Assembly: GCF_003051005.1 (NCBI RefSeq)
Contig: NZ_QAOW01000001.1
Location: 1,513,226 to 1,577,225, forward strand
Direction of reading: 5' to 3'
Length of the DNA stretch: 64,000 bases
DNA from: Rhodococcus sp. OK519
GTDB lineage: Bacteria; Actinomycetota; Actinomycetes; Mycobacteriales; Mycobacteriaceae
Of this stretch, positions 17,963 through 27,987 are shown piece by piece; the stretch's first letter is position 1; each line of letters begins with the position of its first letter. The notes under the pieces are model-generated. The model did not search any database, was not told the origin of the DNA, and saw only the letters and a list, made by a program, of their open reading frames with translations. The position numbers and the translations under genes are program-made.

Positions 17963-18907
17963 ATGCCAGCCAACGAGAGCCGGCCACCGGACGTCGTGGC
18001 GGACTCCGAGCCGGAGCCGATCGAGGCTGTCCCGTTGCGGCACCCCGGCCGTTGGGTCGCGGCGGTGGTCGTACTGGCGCTGTTCGCGCTCTTCGTCTAT
18101 GGCGCCGCCACCAACGGCGCCTTCCACTGGGACGTCTACGGCCAGTACCTGTTCGACAAGCGGATCACCGCCGCCGCGTGGAAGACGATCCAGCTCACGG
18201 TGCTGGCCATGGCGATCGCGATCGTGCTCGGCGTGATCCTCGCCGTCATGCGCTTGTCACCCAACCCCGTGTTGAGAGCGGCGGCGTGGGTCTACCTCTG
18301 GGTTTTCCGCGGAACACCCGTGTACGTGCAGTTGGTGTTCTGGGGCTTGTTCCCGGCTATCTACCAGACGATCGACCTGGGGATCCCGTTCGGACCCCAG
18401 TTCGTGCACCTCGACATCAAGACCCTGGAGGCGGGGTTCCTCTTCGCGGTCATCGGACTGGCGCTCAACGAAGCGGCGTACATGGCCGAGATCGTTCGGG
18501 CGGGGGTGGGCTCGGTGAGCGAGGGACAGACCGAGGCGTCGACCGCGCTCGGCATGTCGTGGGCTCAGACCATGCGCCGCACCGTCCTGCCGCAGGCGAT
18601 GCGCGTCATCATTCCGCCCACCGGCAACGAGCTCATCAGCATGCTCAAGACCACCTCGCTCGTCGCGGCCGTGCCGTACAGCCTCGAGCTGTACGGGCGT
18701 GCGCGGGACATCTCCGGCGCCAACTTCTATCCGGTGCCGCTCCTCCTGGTGGCCTCCACGTGGTACCTCGCGATCACGAGCATCCTGATGGTCGGCCAGT
18801 ACTACATCGAGCGGCACTACTCGAAGGGCTCCTCGCGGACCTTCACCGCCGGACAGCTCCAGGTCCTCGCGAAGGCCCAGCGCCGTGACGAAGGGGGCGG
18901 AGCATGA
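17963..18907 (+). CDS. Polar amino acid ABC transporter permease
   Basis: The 314-residue protein has a charged N-terminal tail, one N-terminal helix ([17 protein letters not shown]) and a HisM/GlnP-type permease core. That core includes [36 protein letters not shown], and the ATPase-docking EAA loop [22 protein letters not shown] single permease with both helper genes suggests a homodimer. The ATG at 17963 is preceded by GGGAGAGGGAAC. Its end overlaps the ATPase gene by 4 bases (ATGA). Confidence 0.93.
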   Translation: MPANESRPPDVVADSEPEPIEAVPLRHPGRWVAAVVVLALFALFVYGAATNGAFHWDVYGQYLFDKRITAAAWKTIQLTVLAMAIAIVLGVILAVMRLSPNPVLRAAAWVYLWVFRGTPVYVQLVFWGLFPAIYQTIDLGIPFGPQFVHLDIKTLEAGFLFAVIGLALNEAAYMAEIVRAGVGSVSEGQTEASTALGMSWAQTMRRTVLPQAMRVIIPPTGNELISMLKTTSLVAAVPYSLELYGRARDISGANFYPVPLLLVASTWYLAITSILMVGQYYIERHYSKGSSRTFTAGQLQVLAKAQRRDEGGGA

Positions 18908-19668
18908 CGACCCCGATGGTTCGCGCGGACCGCGTGTGCAAGCACTACGGCGAGCTTCAGGTGCTCCGGGGCATCTCTCTCGAGATCGAACGCGGTCAGG
19001 TGCTGTGCCTGATCGGACCATCCGGATCCGGCAAGTCCACCTTCCTGCGTTGCATCAACCACCTCGAGCGCGTGGACGCCGGCCGGCTGTACGTCGACGG
19101 CGAGCTCGTCGGCTACTCGGAACGCGGCGGCAAGCTGCATGAACTGAGCCCGCGCGCGGCCGCACGGCAGCGTCGCGACATCGGCATGGTGTTCCAGCAC
19201 TTCAACCTGTTCCCGCACCGCTCCGTCCTCGAAAACATTGTCGAGGCGCCGGTGCTGGTGAAGAAGGTGCCGCGTGCGAAGGCCGTCGCTCAGGCGCGGG
19301 AACTGCTCGACCGGGTGGGCCTCTCGTCGAAGGCCGACGCCTACCCCGTGCAGCTGTCCGGCGGTCAGCAGCAGCGGGTGGCGATCGCCCGCGCCCTCGC
19401 CATGGAGCCCAAACTGATGCTGTTCGACGAGCCGACGTCGGCTCTCGACCCCGAGCTGGTGGGGGAGGTTCTCGGCGTCATGAAGGAACTTGCGCAGGAC
19501 GGCATGACGATGGTCGTCGTCACCCACGAGATGGGTTTCGCACGCGAGGTCGCCGACCGGCTCGTGTTCATGGACGGCGGGGTCGTGGTGGAGGCGGGGG
19601 AGCCGCGGGAACTGCTTGCCAACCCCCGGCACGACCGCACCAAGGCCTTCCTGTCCAAACTGCTGTGA
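18904..19668 (+). CDS. Polar amino acid ABC transporter ATPase
   Basis: The 254-residue protein is a GlnQ/HisP-type ATPase. Walker A is [18 protein letters not shown], the Q loop is [15 protein letters not shown], the signature is [15 protein letters not shown], and Walker B is [14 protein letters not shown] with the switch histidine in VVTHEMGFA. It completes the importer operon, overlapping the permease gene by 4 bases. It energises uptake of a polar amino acid. Confidence 0.95.
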   Translation: MTTPMVRADRVCKHYGELQVLRGISLEIERGQVLCLIGPSGSGKSTFLRCINHLERVDAGRLYVDGELVGYSERGGKLHELSPRAAARQRRDIGMVFQHFNLFPHRSVLENIVEAPVLVKKVPRAKAVAQARELLDRVGLSSKADAYPVQLSGGQQQRVAIARALAMEPKLMLFDEPTSALDPELVGEVLGVMKELAQDGMTMVVVTHEMGFAREVADRLVFMDGGVVVEAGEPRELLANPRHDRTKAFLSKLL

Positions 19669-19683
19669 CCGCAGTCGCGGGAG

Positions 19684-20532
19684 TCAGGCCGGCTTGCGGG
19701 TCACGAAGATCGCCGTGCCGGGGAACAGTTGGCCGCGCAGCGGACTCCATTGGCCCCACTCTCGGTCGAGCCATTCGGGCCATTCGGGTTCGATGATGTC
19801 GCGAACCTCGAGGCCGGCACCGACGGCTTCGCGGACGCGGTCCCCGATCGTTCGGTGGTGCTCGACATAGGTCGGGACGCCTTCGTCGTCGACCTCGACG
19901 TACGGCGTGCGGTCGAAGTAGGGGAGCGTCGCGGTGAGACCACGCGGTCCGGGATCGTCGGGGAAGATCCACCGGATCGGGTGATTGACCGCGAACACCC
20001 ACAGTCCGCCCGGCCGCAACACTCGCGCGACCTCGGCCATGACCTGTGCGGAATCCGCGACGAACGGAACCGCCCCGAAGGCCGAACATGCGAGGTCGAA
20101 GCTCTCGTCCGCGAACGGCAGCGCCTCGGCGCCGGCCTGGACGAGGGGAATCCGCCCACCGGCCTGGTCCATCGCAGACACGCCGCGGGCCAGCATTCCC
20201 ATCGACAGATCGAGGCCGACGACGTCGGCGCCCTGCGATGCGAGCCATCGCGCGCACGGCGCCGAACCGCAGCCGACCTCGAGGATGCGCTTACCTGCGA
20301 CGTCACCGAGGAGATGCACATCGCCCTCGTGCAGCCCCTCGGGGCACCACACGAACTCGCCGGCGCTCGACTCGACGCCCAGGAACTCGCCGTGGGTGCG
20401 GTGGTAGTCGTCGGCATCGGCGTCCCACCACGCGCGACTGGCCCGTTCGCTCGCGGCCGAACCGATCCGGGCGCGGGCAACCCCGCTGGTTCCGAGCGTG
20501 GAGATGGCGGCGGCATGACGATCGTCGGACAT
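19684..20532 (-). CDS. SAM-dependent methyltransferase
   Basis: The 282-residue protein is a class I methyltransferase. The SAM motif I is ILEVGCGSAPCARWLA, with GLDLSMGM as the acidic motif II and LACSAFGAVPFVADS as motif III, followed by VLRPGGLWVFAVNHP. Substrate cannot be inferred. The ATG at 20532 has a TAGGCT -10 box (plus-strand 20541-20546) 8 bases upstream and no ribosome binding site, which suggests a leaderless transcript. It is divergent from rpsA and convergent with the amino acid importer. Confidence 0.87.
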   Translation of the reverse strand: MSDDRHAAAISTLGTSGVARARIGSAASERASRAWWDADADDYHRTHGEFLGVESSAGEFVWCPEGLHEGDVHLLGDVAGKRILEVGCGSAPCARWLASQGADVVGLDLSMGMLARGVSAMDQAGGRIPLVQAGAEALPFADESFDLACSAFGAVPFVADSAQVMAEVARVLRPGGLWVFAVNHPIRWIFPDDPGPRGLTATLPYFDRTPYVEVDDEGVPTYVEHHRTIGDRVREAVGAGLEVRDIIEPEWPEWLDREWGQWSPLRGQLFPGTAIFVTRKPA

Positions 20533-20613
20533 GGAGATCAAGCCTAGATGCCGGGGACGGAACGCCTCGTGCCCGCCCGTCGTCGGCGTCGGACGCGTCG
20601 GTGACGCCGGAGT

Positions 20614-20643
20614 TTGCCCAGCTAGCCGGAGGTCGCGTACCCT
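20614..20643 (+). promoter_or_regulatory. rpsA promoter
   Basis: TTGCCC (20614-20619) and TACCCT (20638-20643), 18 bases apart, form a good housekeeping-sigma promoter. It implies a leader of about 185 bases before the ATG at 20836, long enough for autoregulation by S1, which I cannot demonstrate. Confidence 0.6.
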
Positions 20644-20835
20644 GTTGCTCGCGAGTGTCTTCGGTGCGATTCGCCGCCGGCTGCAGTTTGGGTCGGCAGG
20701 GTCGTCCGAGAGATCTCGTGGTGGACCGGAAGATCGGTCGGATCCGGCATTTGCGTCGGAACTTACGGCACTCCGATCCGCCTGTCTGACAAACACCGTC
20801 AACCGACTAACAACCCGTCCGGAGCAACTCAACAT

Positions 20836-22311
20836 ATGCCCTCCAACACCGTGACCTCGCCGCAGGTAGCCGTCAACGACATCGGCTCCGCCGAGGACTT
20901 CCTCGCCGCCATCGACGCCACGATCAAGTACTTCAACGATGGCGACATCGTCGAAGGCACCATCGTCAAGGTCGACCGCGACGAGGTCCTTCTCGACATC
21001 GGTTACAAGACCGAAGGCGTCATCCCTTCCCGTGAGCTCTCCATCAAGCACGATGTCGACCCCAATGAGGTCGTCTCCGTGGGCGATGCGGTCGAAGCCC
21101 TGGTCCTCACCAAGGAGGACAAGGAAGGTCGACTGATCCTGTCGAAGAAGCGTGCTCAGTACGAGCGCGCCTGGGGCACCATCGAGGAGCTCAAGGAGAA
21201 GGACGAGGCCGTCAAGGGCACCGTCATCGAGGTCGTCAAGGGTGGCCTCATCCTCGACATCGGTCTCCGTGGCTTCCTTCCCGCTTCGCTCGTCGAGATG
21301 CGCCGCGTCCGCGACCTCCAGCCGTACGTCGGCAAGGAGATCGAGGCCAAGATCATCGAGCTCGACAAGAACCGCAACAACGTGGTCCTGTCGCGTCGCG
21401 CATGGCTCGAGCAGACCCAGTCCGAGGTCCGCAGCGAGTTCCTGCACCAGCTCCAGAAGGGCCAGGTCCGCAAGGGCGTCGTGTCCTCCATCGTCAACTT
21501 CGGTGCCTTCGTGGACCTGGGTGGCGTCGACGGCCTGGTTCACGTCTCCGAGCTGTCCTGGAAGCACATCGATCACCCGTCCGAGGTTGTCGAGGTCGGC
21601 AACGAGGTCACCGTCGAGGTTCTCGACGTCGATCTGGACCGCGAGCGCGTCTCCCTGTCGCTGAAGGCGACCCAGGAAGATCCGTGGCGTCAGTTCGCCC
21701 GCACCCACGCCATCGGCCAGATCGTGCCCGGCAAGGTCACCAAGCTGGTTCCGTTCGGTGCGTTCGTGCGTGTCGAAGAGGGAATCGAAGGCCTCGTCCA
21801 CATCTCCGAGCTGGCCGAGCGCCACGTGGAGGTTCCGGACCAGGTTGTCGGCGTCGGCGACGATGCGCTCGTCAAGGTCATCGACATCGACCTCGAGCGT
21901 CGCCGCATCTCGCTGTCGCTGAAGCAGGCCAACGAGGACTACAACGCCGAGTTCGATCCGTCCAAGTACGGCATGGCCGACTCGTACGACGATCAGGGCA
22001 ACTACATCTTCCCCGAGGGCTTCGATCCCGAGACCAACGAATGGCTCGAGGGCTTCGACAAGCAGCGTGAAGAGTGGGAAGGCCGCTACGCCGAGGCTGA
22101 GCGTCGCCACAAGATGCACACCGCTCAGATGGAGAAGATGGCTGCCGACGAGGCTGCTGAGGCTGCGGCCGGCGCTTCGGGCACCAACTACTCCTCCGAG
22201 TCGGGCTCCGACGACGAGGATGCTGCTGCACCCTCCGAGTCCGCTGGTGGCTCGCTGGCCAGCGATGCGCAGCTCGCTGCTCTGCGTGAGAAGCTGTCGG
22301 GCAACGCCTGA
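20836..22311 (+). CDS. rpsA: 30S ribosomal protein S1
   Basis: The 491-residue protein binds mRNA on the small ribosomal subunit. It has four S1/OB repeats at about residues 35-105, 123-190, 208-277 and 294-363, each with the pattern GxVxxxxxxGxFVDL or similar (for example GVVSSIVNFGAFVDLGG and GKVTKLVPFGAFVRVEEG). Four rather than six repeats is normal for actinobacteria. The C-terminal tail is acidic and rich in Ala, Ser and Glu. Codon use is more biased than in neighbouring genes, as expected for high expression. A strong terminator follows. Confidence 0.97.
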   Translation: MPSNTVTSPQVAVNDIGSAEDFLAAIDATIKYFNDGDIVEGTIVKVDRDEVLLDIGYKTEGVIPSRELSIKHDVDPNEVVSVGDAVEALVLTKEDKEGRLILSKKRAQYERAWGTIEELKEKDEAVKGTVIEVVKGGLILDIGLRGFLPASLVEMRRVRDLQPYVGKEIEAKIIELDKNRNNVVLSRRAWLEQTQSEVRSEFLHQLQKGQVRKGVVSSIVNFGAFVDLGGVDGLVHVSELSWKHIDHPSEVVEVGNEVTVEVLDVDLDRERVSLSLKATQEDPWRQFARTHAIGQIVPGKVTKLVPFGAFVRVEEGIEGLVHISELAERHVEVPDQVVGVGDDALVKVIDIDLERRRISLSLKQANEDYNAEFDPSKYGMADSYDDQGNYIFPEGFDPETNEWLEGFDKQREEWEGRYAEAERRHKMHTAQMEKMAADEAAEAAAGASGTNYSSESGSDDEDAAAPSESAGGSLASDAQLAALREKLSGNA

Positions 22312-22347
22312 TAGCAGTGGCCTGAGCATTCAGGTCTGATCTACCGG

Positions 22348-22383
22348 AAGACCCCGGCCCTGTTCATCCAGGGCCGGGGTCTT
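22348..22383 (+). terminator. rpsA terminator
   Basis: AAGACCCCGGCCCTG (22348-22362) pairs perfectly with CAGGGCCGGGGTCTT (22369-22383) around a TTCATC loop, followed by CTGTTCGTTCC. It lies 37 bases after the rpsA stop. Confidence 0.93.
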
Positions 22384-22419
22384 CTGTTCGTTCCCGCAGA
22401 TTCCCGGGTGCGGATACGA

Positions 22420-22453
22420 CGATGGCCCGATCCCTTGTGGGATCGGGCCATCG
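22420..22453 (-). terminator. Terminator of the 70-aa minus-strand gene
   Basis: CGATGGCCCGATCCC (22420-22434) pairs perfectly with GGGATCGGGCCATCG (22439-22453) around TTGT. It lies 17 bases beyond the stop codon of the small minus-strand gene and supports that gene being transcribed. Confidence 0.8.
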
Positions 22454-22469
22454 TGTGTCGTGCGTGCGG

Positions 22470-22682
22470 TCAGTTCGCTGCGGCTGGCACCCAACGGGTG
22501 GGCATGGTCGCCGTTCGCTTCTTGATGCTCGCGAAGCTGTGGCGGGCGGGGCTCAACATACTGGTGAACCAGTTGCGTCGATGCTCGGCAAGTGCCGACG
22601 CGACCTCGGGTATGAGGATGACGTGAATGCCGCTCTCCATGCCGAGACGGTGCCGACCGGGACGGGTGGGATTGCTGGGCAT
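22470..22682 (-). CDS. Small uncharacterised protein (70 aa)
   Basis: I do not recognise this gene. It encodes 70 residues, basic (many Arg and His), with no signal peptide or membrane segment; the middle reads SGIHVILIPEVASALAEHRR. Support comes from context: AGGAGA lies 5 bases before the ATG, a perfect 15-bp terminator follows the stop codon, and the gene fills the space between the convergent rpsA terminator and divergent coaE. Function unknown. Confidence 0.65.
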   Translation of the reverse strand: MPSNPTRPGRHRLGMESGIHVILIPEVASALAEHRRNWFTSMLSPARHSFASIKKRTATMPTRWVPAAAN

Positions 22683-22810
22683 GCGCTTCTCCTACTCGAA
22701 TCTCGAATCGGCTGTCGGACGGTCACCGAAAGGGTATCTGACCAGGTCGAAGAACCCCGTCATTTGGCGCATAGATGATCTTCGGCGTGTTTGGTGAGAG
22801 ACTGGTCGAC

Positions 22811-24034
22811 GTGTTGAGAGTGGGCCTCACGGGAGGCATCGGAGCCGGCAAGTCGACCGTGTCGAAGGTCCTCGCGGAGTTGGGGGCAGTGATCGTCGAC
22901 GCCGATCTGATCGCGCGAGAAGTTGTAGAACCCGGCACCCCGGGCCTCGCGGCTCTGGTCGACGCGTTCGGACTTGGGATCCTCCACGACGACGGTTCGC
23001 TGAACCGGCCGGCGTTGGCGGAGGAGGCGTTCGGCAGCGACGACTCGCGGCTGCTGCTGAACTCGATTCTCCATCCCCGCATCGGTGCGCGCACCGCGGA
23101 ACTCGTCGACGGCGCGCCCGCCGACGGAATCGTCGTACAGGACATCCCCCTCCTGGTGGAGGGGCGAATGGGCGCTGCGTTCAACCTGGTAGTCGTCGTG
23201 TACGTCGACCAGGAGGAGCGGGTCCGACGGCTCGTCGAGCTGCGGGGGATGCCGGAGGCGGACGCGCGTGCGCGGATCGCGGCGCAGGCGTCCGACGAGC
23301 AGCGCCGTGCTGCGGCCGACGTCCTCCTCGACAACAGCGGTGCTCCCGAGTTGATTCGGGAACAGGCCCGAGCTCTGTTCGAGGACCGCTTGCTGCCCTT
23401 CGAGGCGAACCTGCGGGCGGGGACGGCGGTGTCGGTGCCGCCGATCGTGCGCCCGTCGAATCCCGAGTGGGCCGCCCAGGGGCGCCGACTCGTCGAGCGT
23501 TTACGTCTGGTGTGCGGAGACCACGCCGTCCGGGTCGATCACGTCGGGTCCACTGCCGTGGCCGGTCTCGATTCGCGCGACCTGATCGACATCCAGATCA
23601 CAGTGAAGGACCTGGCGGCCGCCGACGCGCTCGCCGATCCGCTCGCGGCAGCCGGGTTCCCGCGCCTCGCCGACGAGAACCGCGATTCACCCAGGCCGGC
23701 ATACGGGGTCGGTGGCGAGGGCGATCCGGGTCTGTGGGACAAGCGGACACACGGCGGTGCGGATCCCGGTCGGCCCGTGCACATCAGCCTGCGTGTCGAG
23801 GGGTGGCCCGGGCAGCAGTTCGCGTTGCTCCTGCGGGACTGGCTGAACGCTGACGAGGATGCTCGCGCGGACTTCGTAGCGGTCAAGCAGTCCGCGGTGG
23901 CGACGGCCGCCGAGAACCTGCACGAGGACGACGCGGTGACGGCCTACACCGAAGCCCTCGCCCCTTGGTTCGATCTGGGCTACCAGCGGGCGTGGGCGTG
24001 GGCCGAGTCGACGGGCTGGACGCCCGGCGACTGA
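22811..24034 (+). CDS. coaE: Dephospho-CoA kinase fused to a GrpB-type domain
   Basis: The 407-residue protein has an N-terminal dephospho-CoA kinase (about residues 1-200), the last step of CoA synthesis: P-loop GLTGGIGAGKS, then DADLIAREVVEPGTPGL and DIPLLVEGRMG. The C-terminal half (about 215-400) is a GrpB/UPF0157 domain of the nucleotidyltransferase superfamily, with VDHVGSTAVAGLDSRDLIDI. The same fusion is known in mycobacteria (Rv1631), where the second domain affects folding or activity of the kinase. The start is the GTG at 22811, directly before the P-loop strand. Confidence 0.94.
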   Translation: MLRVGLTGGIGAGKSTVSKVLAELGAVIVDADLIAREVVEPGTPGLAALVDAFGLGILHDDGSLNRPALAEEAFGSDDSRLLLNSILHPRIGARTAELVDGAPADGIVVQDIPLLVEGRMGAAFNLVVVVYVDQEERVRRLVELRGMPEADARARIAAQASDEQRRAAADVLLDNSGAPELIREQARALFEDRLLPFEANLRAGTAVSVPPIVRPSNPEWAAQGRRLVERLRLVCGDHAVRVDHVGSTAVAGLDSRDLIDIQITVKDLAAADALADPLAAAGFPRLADENRDSPRPAYGVGGEGDPGLWDKRTHGGADPGRPVHISLRVEGWPGQQFALLLRDWLNADEDARADFVAVKQSAVATAAENLHEDDAVTAYTEALAPWFDLGYQRAWAWAESTGWTPGD

Positions 24035-24042
24035 GATCGTCG

Positions 24043-24633
24043 TCACCGCCAGGTGATCGGCATGCCTTTCGACGCTAGCCACGCGTTTATGTCGTGACCG
24101 TGGGCGGCGATGCCGTCCACTGCGGCAACCGCGCGCTGGATCGCCCGGTCGGCCGTCCGCGGCGAAATGTAACCATGGGCGGTCGCCGAGATCAGCTCGT
24201 CGACGTCGAGGAGCTCGGTCTCGCGCCCGGTGCGGACGACCAGGTCGAGGTAGTGATCCTCCGACTTCCAGACGTCCGGACCCCGCGTGAAGTCGCCGAT
24301 GTCGACGTAGTGGTCCTGATCGCGCTCGTGATACGGGTGGAAGTGGAAGACGGATGCGCGGATTCCGAGATCCGGGATCAGCCACGACTCCAGGTAGTGG
24401 AACTGCGGGTGATCGGCGGTCCGTGCCATGTAGAGACCCCACGGTTCGAGCCGGAAGTGGTCCACCGGGCGGACGTAGCCTTTGGGATCGGTGTTGGTGC
24501 CCTCGGTGACGTTGAAGAACTCAGTCTTCGGGCGGTGTGCGGGCCCCAGGTCGATCGTCGGCACGTACGTGGGCGGCACGGGCGCGACGGCTTCTGCGGT
24601 GAACTTCCCGGCGCCCCGTTCGACGTTCTCCAT
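24043..24633 (-). CDS. DUF402 protein (Rv1632c-like)
   Basis: The 196-residue protein contains the DUF402 fold, with HFHPYHERDQDHYVDIGDF and the acidic metal-binding stretch SEDHYLDLVVRTGRETELLDVDEL. Some DUF402 proteins are nucleoside di- and triphosphate phosphatases; whether this one is cannot be told. The ATG at 24633 has a TACTTT -10 box 8 bases upstream (plus-strand 24642-24647) and looks leaderless. It is convergent with coaE and divergent from uvrB, as in M. tuberculosis. Confidence 0.85.
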   Translation of the reverse strand: MENVERGAGKFTAEAVAPVPPTYVPTIDLGPAHRPKTEFFNVTEGTNTDPKGYVRPVDHFRLEPWGLYMARTADHPQFHYLESWLIPDLGIRASVFHFHPYHERDQDHYVDIGDFTRGPDVWKSEDHYLDLVVRTGRETELLDVDELISATAHGYISPRTADRAIQRAVAAVDGIAAHGHDINAWLASKGMPITWR

Positions 24634-24708
24634 ACAGGTAGAAAGTACAGGCTGACGCCTCGCTCGGCAGTGTTGATCGCCCCTGCCGGGAGGAGGCGTT
24701 ATCAGAAC

Positions 24709-24731
24709 TTGTCGGTACCGGCGCATACCCT
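24709..24731 (+). promoter_or_regulatory. PafBC-type DNA-damage promoter of uvrB
   Basis: TTGTCGGTA (24709-24717), 8 bases, then TACCCT (24726-24731) fits the published RecA-independent mycobacterial damage promoter TTGTCRGTG-N8-TANNNT with one mismatch. The uvrB start codon follows only 6 bases after the -10 box, so the mRNA would be leaderless. Confidence 0.75.
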
Positions 24732-24737
24732 GGAGTC

Positions 24738-26894
24738 ATGGCGTTCGCATCCGAGCACCCTGTGGTGGCCCATTCCGAGTTCCGACCCGTCAGCGAGGTC
24801 GAACGGTCCGAGGCGCGCTTCCAGGTCGTGAGTCCGTACGAGCCGGCGGGCGACCAGCCGCAGGCCATCGATGATCTCGAGCGCCGGTTGCGTGCGGGGG
24901 AGAAGGACATCGTTCTTCTCGGCGCGACCGGAACCGGAAAGTCGGCGACGACGGCCTGGCTGATCGAACGAGTGCAACGGCCCACCCTGCTGATGGCGCC
25001 CAACAAGACTCTCGCGGCTCAGCTCGCCAACGAGCTCCGGGAGATGTTGCCCAACAACGCTGTCGAGTACTTCGTGTCGTACTACGACTACTACCAGCCG
25101 GAGGCGTACATCGCGCAGACGGACACCTACATCGAGAAGGACTCCTCGATCAACGACGACGTCGAGAGGCTCCGGCACTCGGCGACGTCGAGCCTGCTGT
25201 CGCGCCGCGACGTCGTGGTGGTTGCCTCGGTGTCGTGCATCTACGGCCTCGGTACTCCGCAGTCGTACCTGGACCGGTCGGTTCAGCTCGAGGTCGGTGT
25301 CGAAGTCGATCGTGACGCGCTGCTGCGCCTGCTGGTCGACGTGCAGTACAACCGGAACGACATGGCCTTCACCCGCGGCTCGTTCCGCGTCCGGGGGGAC
25401 ACGGTCGAGATCATCCCGTCGTACGAGGAACTCGCGGTCCGGATCGAGTTCTTCGGCGACGAGGTCGAGGCGCTCTACTACCTGCACCCCCTGACGGGAG
25501 ATGTCGTGCGGCAGGTGGACACCGTGCGGATCTTCCCGGCCACGCACTACGTTGCCGGGCCGGAGCGGTTGGAGCGAGCCGTCCACGACATCGAAGCCGA
25601 GCTCGAGGAGCGGCTGGCGGATCTCGAGAATCGCGGCAAACTGCTCGAGGCGCAGCGGCTCCGGATGCGCACCCAGTACGACCTGGAGATGATCAAGCAG
25701 GTCGGATTCTGCTCCGGCATCGAGAACTATTCGCGGCACATCGACGGTCGTCCGGCCGGATCGGCGCCCGCGACGCTGATCGACTACTTCCCGGAGGACT
25801 TCCTGCTCGTCATCGACGAGTCGCATGTGACCGTGCCGCAGATCGGCGCGATGTACGAGGGCGACATGTCGCGCAAGCGGAACCTCGTCGAGTTCGGGTT
25901 CCGGTTGCCGTCGGCGACTGACAATCGGCCCCTCACGTGGGAGGAGTTCGCCGGCCGTATCGGGCAGACGGTGTATCTGTCGGCCACCCCCGGACGCTAC
26001 GAACTGGGGCAGGCGGGCGGCGAGTTCGTCGAGCAGGTGATCCGTCCGACGGGTCTGGTCGATCCGGAGGTCGTGGTCAAGCCGACGAAGGGGCAGATCG
26101 ACGACCTCGTGCACGAGATCCGTCAGCGCACCGAACGTGACGAGCGGGTTCTCGTCACGACGCTCACCAAGAAGATGTCCGAGGACCTCACCGACTATCT
26201 CCTCGAGCTCGGCATCCGGGTGCGTTACCTGCACTCGGACATCGACACGCTCCGTCGCGTCGAGTTGCTGCGCCAGTTGCGACTGGGTGAGTACGACGTC
26301 CTGGTGGGCATCAACCTGCTGCGGGAGGGTCTCGACCTGCCCGAGGTCTCGCTGGTCGCGATCCTCGACGCCGACAAGGAGGGCTTCCTACGCAGCACCA
26401 CCAGCCTGATTCAGACGATCGGTCGCGCGGCCCGCAACGTGTCGGGCCAGGTGCACATGTATGCCGACAAGATCACCGACTCGATGCAGCGGGCGATCGA
26501 GGAGACCGAGCGGCGCCGCGAGAAGCAGATCGCGTACAACCTCGAGAAGGGCGTCGACCCGCAGCCGCTGCGCAAGAAGATCGCCGACATCCTGGACCAG
26601 GTCTACGAGGAGGCCGAGGACACCGAGGTCGAGATCGGCGGGTCTGGGCGCAACGCCAGCCGCGGTCGGCGCGCGCAGGGCGCGGCCGGTCGCGCAGTGA
26701 GTGCCGGCATCTACGAAGGCCGGGACATCAAGTCGATGCCGCGCGCTGAATTGGCGGATCTGGTCAAGGAACTCACAGATCAGATGATGAACGCCGCGCG
26801 CGACCTGCAGTTCGAACTCGCGGGACGTCTGCGGGACGAGATCGCGGATCTCAAGAAGGAGCTACGAGGGATGGACGCGGCGGGCCTGAAGTAG
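24738..26894 (+). CDS. uvrB: Excinuclease ABC subunit B
   Basis: The 718-residue helicase-like protein verifies damage and loads UvrC in nucleotide excision repair. Walker A is [16 protein letters not shown], the damage-probing beta-hairpin is [17 protein letters not shown], the DEAD-like box is [13 protein letters not shown], and helicase motifs V-VI include [16 protein letters not shown] and QTIGRAARN. The C-terminal UVR domain ([21 protein letters not shown]) binds UvrC. The ATG sits 6 bases after a damage-type promoter. Confidence 0.97.
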   Translation: MAFASEHPVVAHSEFRPVSEVERSEARFQVVSPYEPAGDQPQAIDDLERRLRAGEKDIVLLGATGTGKSATTAWLIERVQRPTLLMAPNKTLAAQLANELREMLPNNAVEYFVSYYDYYQPEAYIAQTDTYIEKDSSINDDVERLRHSATSSLLSRRDVVVVASVSCIYGLGTPQSYLDRSVQLEVGVEVDRDALLRLLVDVQYNRNDMAFTRGSFRVRGDTVEIIPSYEELAVRIEFFGDEVEALYYLHPLTGDVVRQVDTVRIFPATHYVAGPERLERAVHDIEAELEERLADLENRGKLLEAQRLRMRTQYDLEMIKQVGFCSGIENYSRHIDGRPAGSAPATLIDYFPEDFLLVIDESHVTVPQIGAMYEGDMSRKRNLVEFGFRLPSATDNRPLTWEEFAGRIGQTVYLSATPGRYELGQAGGEFVEQVIRPTGLVDPEVVVKPTKGQIDDLVHEIRQRTERDERVLVTTLTKKMSEDLTDYLLELGIRVRYLHSDIDTLRRVELLRQLRLGEYDVLVGINLLREGLDLPEVSLVAILDADKEGFLRSTTSLIQTIGRAARNVSGQVHMYADKITDSMQRAIEETERRREKQIAYNLEKGVDPQPLRKKIADILDQVYEEAEDTEVEIGGSGRNASRGRRAQGAAGRAVSAGIYEGRDIKSMPRAELADLVKELTDQMMNAARDLQFELAGRLRDEIADLKKELRGMDAAGLK

Positions 26895-26915
26895 TCCCCA
26901 CTACGCTTCCTGGAC

Positions 26916-27788
26916 ATGGACGTACATCTCGCCGGGCGCACCGCGCGTTCGCTCGAACTCTTGCATTCGCTCGCCTACTTCGCACCCGAGGTCGAAGCGG
27001 AACTTGTGGGGAGCGGCCTCGAGTCGGGCCGAATGACTTACTTCGCCGGACGCTCCGCACCGATGGGGGCGGTGTCGGCAGGGGTCGTGACCGCTGTCTT
27101 CTACAACTTCAACCCCGCGTTGATCGCCGACGTGGTGCCGCGCGCCTGGAAGCTGGCGGATCCCGAAGCGGTCGTGCAGGCGCGGTACCGCGGCGTCGAT
27201 GCCGCCTATCGCACGCTGCTCGGAGAGAAGGTGATCGGGTCGGCGGAGATGTCGGAGGCCGCTCAACTCGCAGCCATTGCGGCACAGGCAATTCCGGGCG
27301 TCGACGGGCGACCGCTGTACGCCGGATACGCGACGCTGGAATGGCCCGAGGAGCCGCACCTCGTGCTGTGGCATGCGCTGACGCTGCTTCGCGAGTACCG
27401 CGGCGACGGTCACGTCGCGGCGCTGCAGACGGCCGGGCTCAGCGGCCTCGAGGCATTGATCACCCACACCGCCGCAGGAATCGGTTTCCAGAAGTCCTTC
27501 GCGAAGTCGCGCCGTGGATGGAGTTCCGAGGACTGGGGCGCCGCGGTCGGCGGGTTGATCGACCGTGAACTGTTGACCTCCGGCGGCGAGCTCACCGCCG
27601 ATGGTCGCGAATTGCGAGAGGTCGTGGAGGATCTCACCGACGAGCTCGCATCGGCCCCGTGGGCGGGCCTGGGGGAGGACGGTGCCGCGTGTCTCGCCGA
27701 GCTCGCCGCGCCGTGGTGCCGCACTGTGCGGAAATCGGGGCTGTTCCCGGAGTCGCTGTTCGGCCCCCGCTACGGCGAGTCACGCTAA
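26916..27788 (+). CDS. SCO6745-like helical protein of unknown function
   Basis: The 290-residue protein resembles the actinobacterial SCO6745 family: LHSLAYFAPEVEAELVGSGL at the N-terminus, YFAGRSAPMGAVSAGVVTAVFYNFNP, and a C-terminal winged-helix-like part (LREYRGDGHVAALQTAGLSG). No catalytic residues are evident. A TACGCT -10 box (26902-26907) lies 8 bases before the ATG with no ribosome binding site, so a leaderless transcript downstream of uvrB is likely. Function unknown. Confidence 0.75.
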   Translation: MDVHLAGRTARSLELLHSLAYFAPEVEAELVGSGLESGRMTYFAGRSAPMGAVSAGVVTAVFYNFNPALIADVVPRAWKLADPEAVVQARYRGVDAAYRTLLGEKVIGSAEMSEAAQLAAIAAQAIPGVDGRPLYAGYATLEWPEEPHLVLWHALTLLREYRGDGHVAALQTAGLSGLEALITHTAAGIGFQKSFAKSRRGWSSEDWGAAVGGLIDRELLTSGGELTADGRELREVVEDLTDELASAPWAGLGEDGAACLAELAAPWCRTVRKSGLFPESLFGPRYGESR

Positions 27789-27987
27789 CGCGTCGCCGAT
27801 CGGGCGGATCCCGTGGTGAAATGGTGCCAGGGGTGGGTCCGTCCACCGGGGGATGAAGCATGTTGTGCCGCAATTCCACCTGACCGCGCGCTGATGCGGA
27901 TAGTGTCAGCGCAGCGAACGGTGAACTCGGTCGAACAGGGCACGCTGCCACAATCCTCGATCGAACGCACACATGATGGAGGAATGA

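Noticed and set aside
19684..22329. A continuous minus-strand frame joining the methyltransferase to a region opposite rpsA
   Set aside because: Only the part from 20532 downwards is a methyltransferase with a proper start; the rest is antisense to rpsA.
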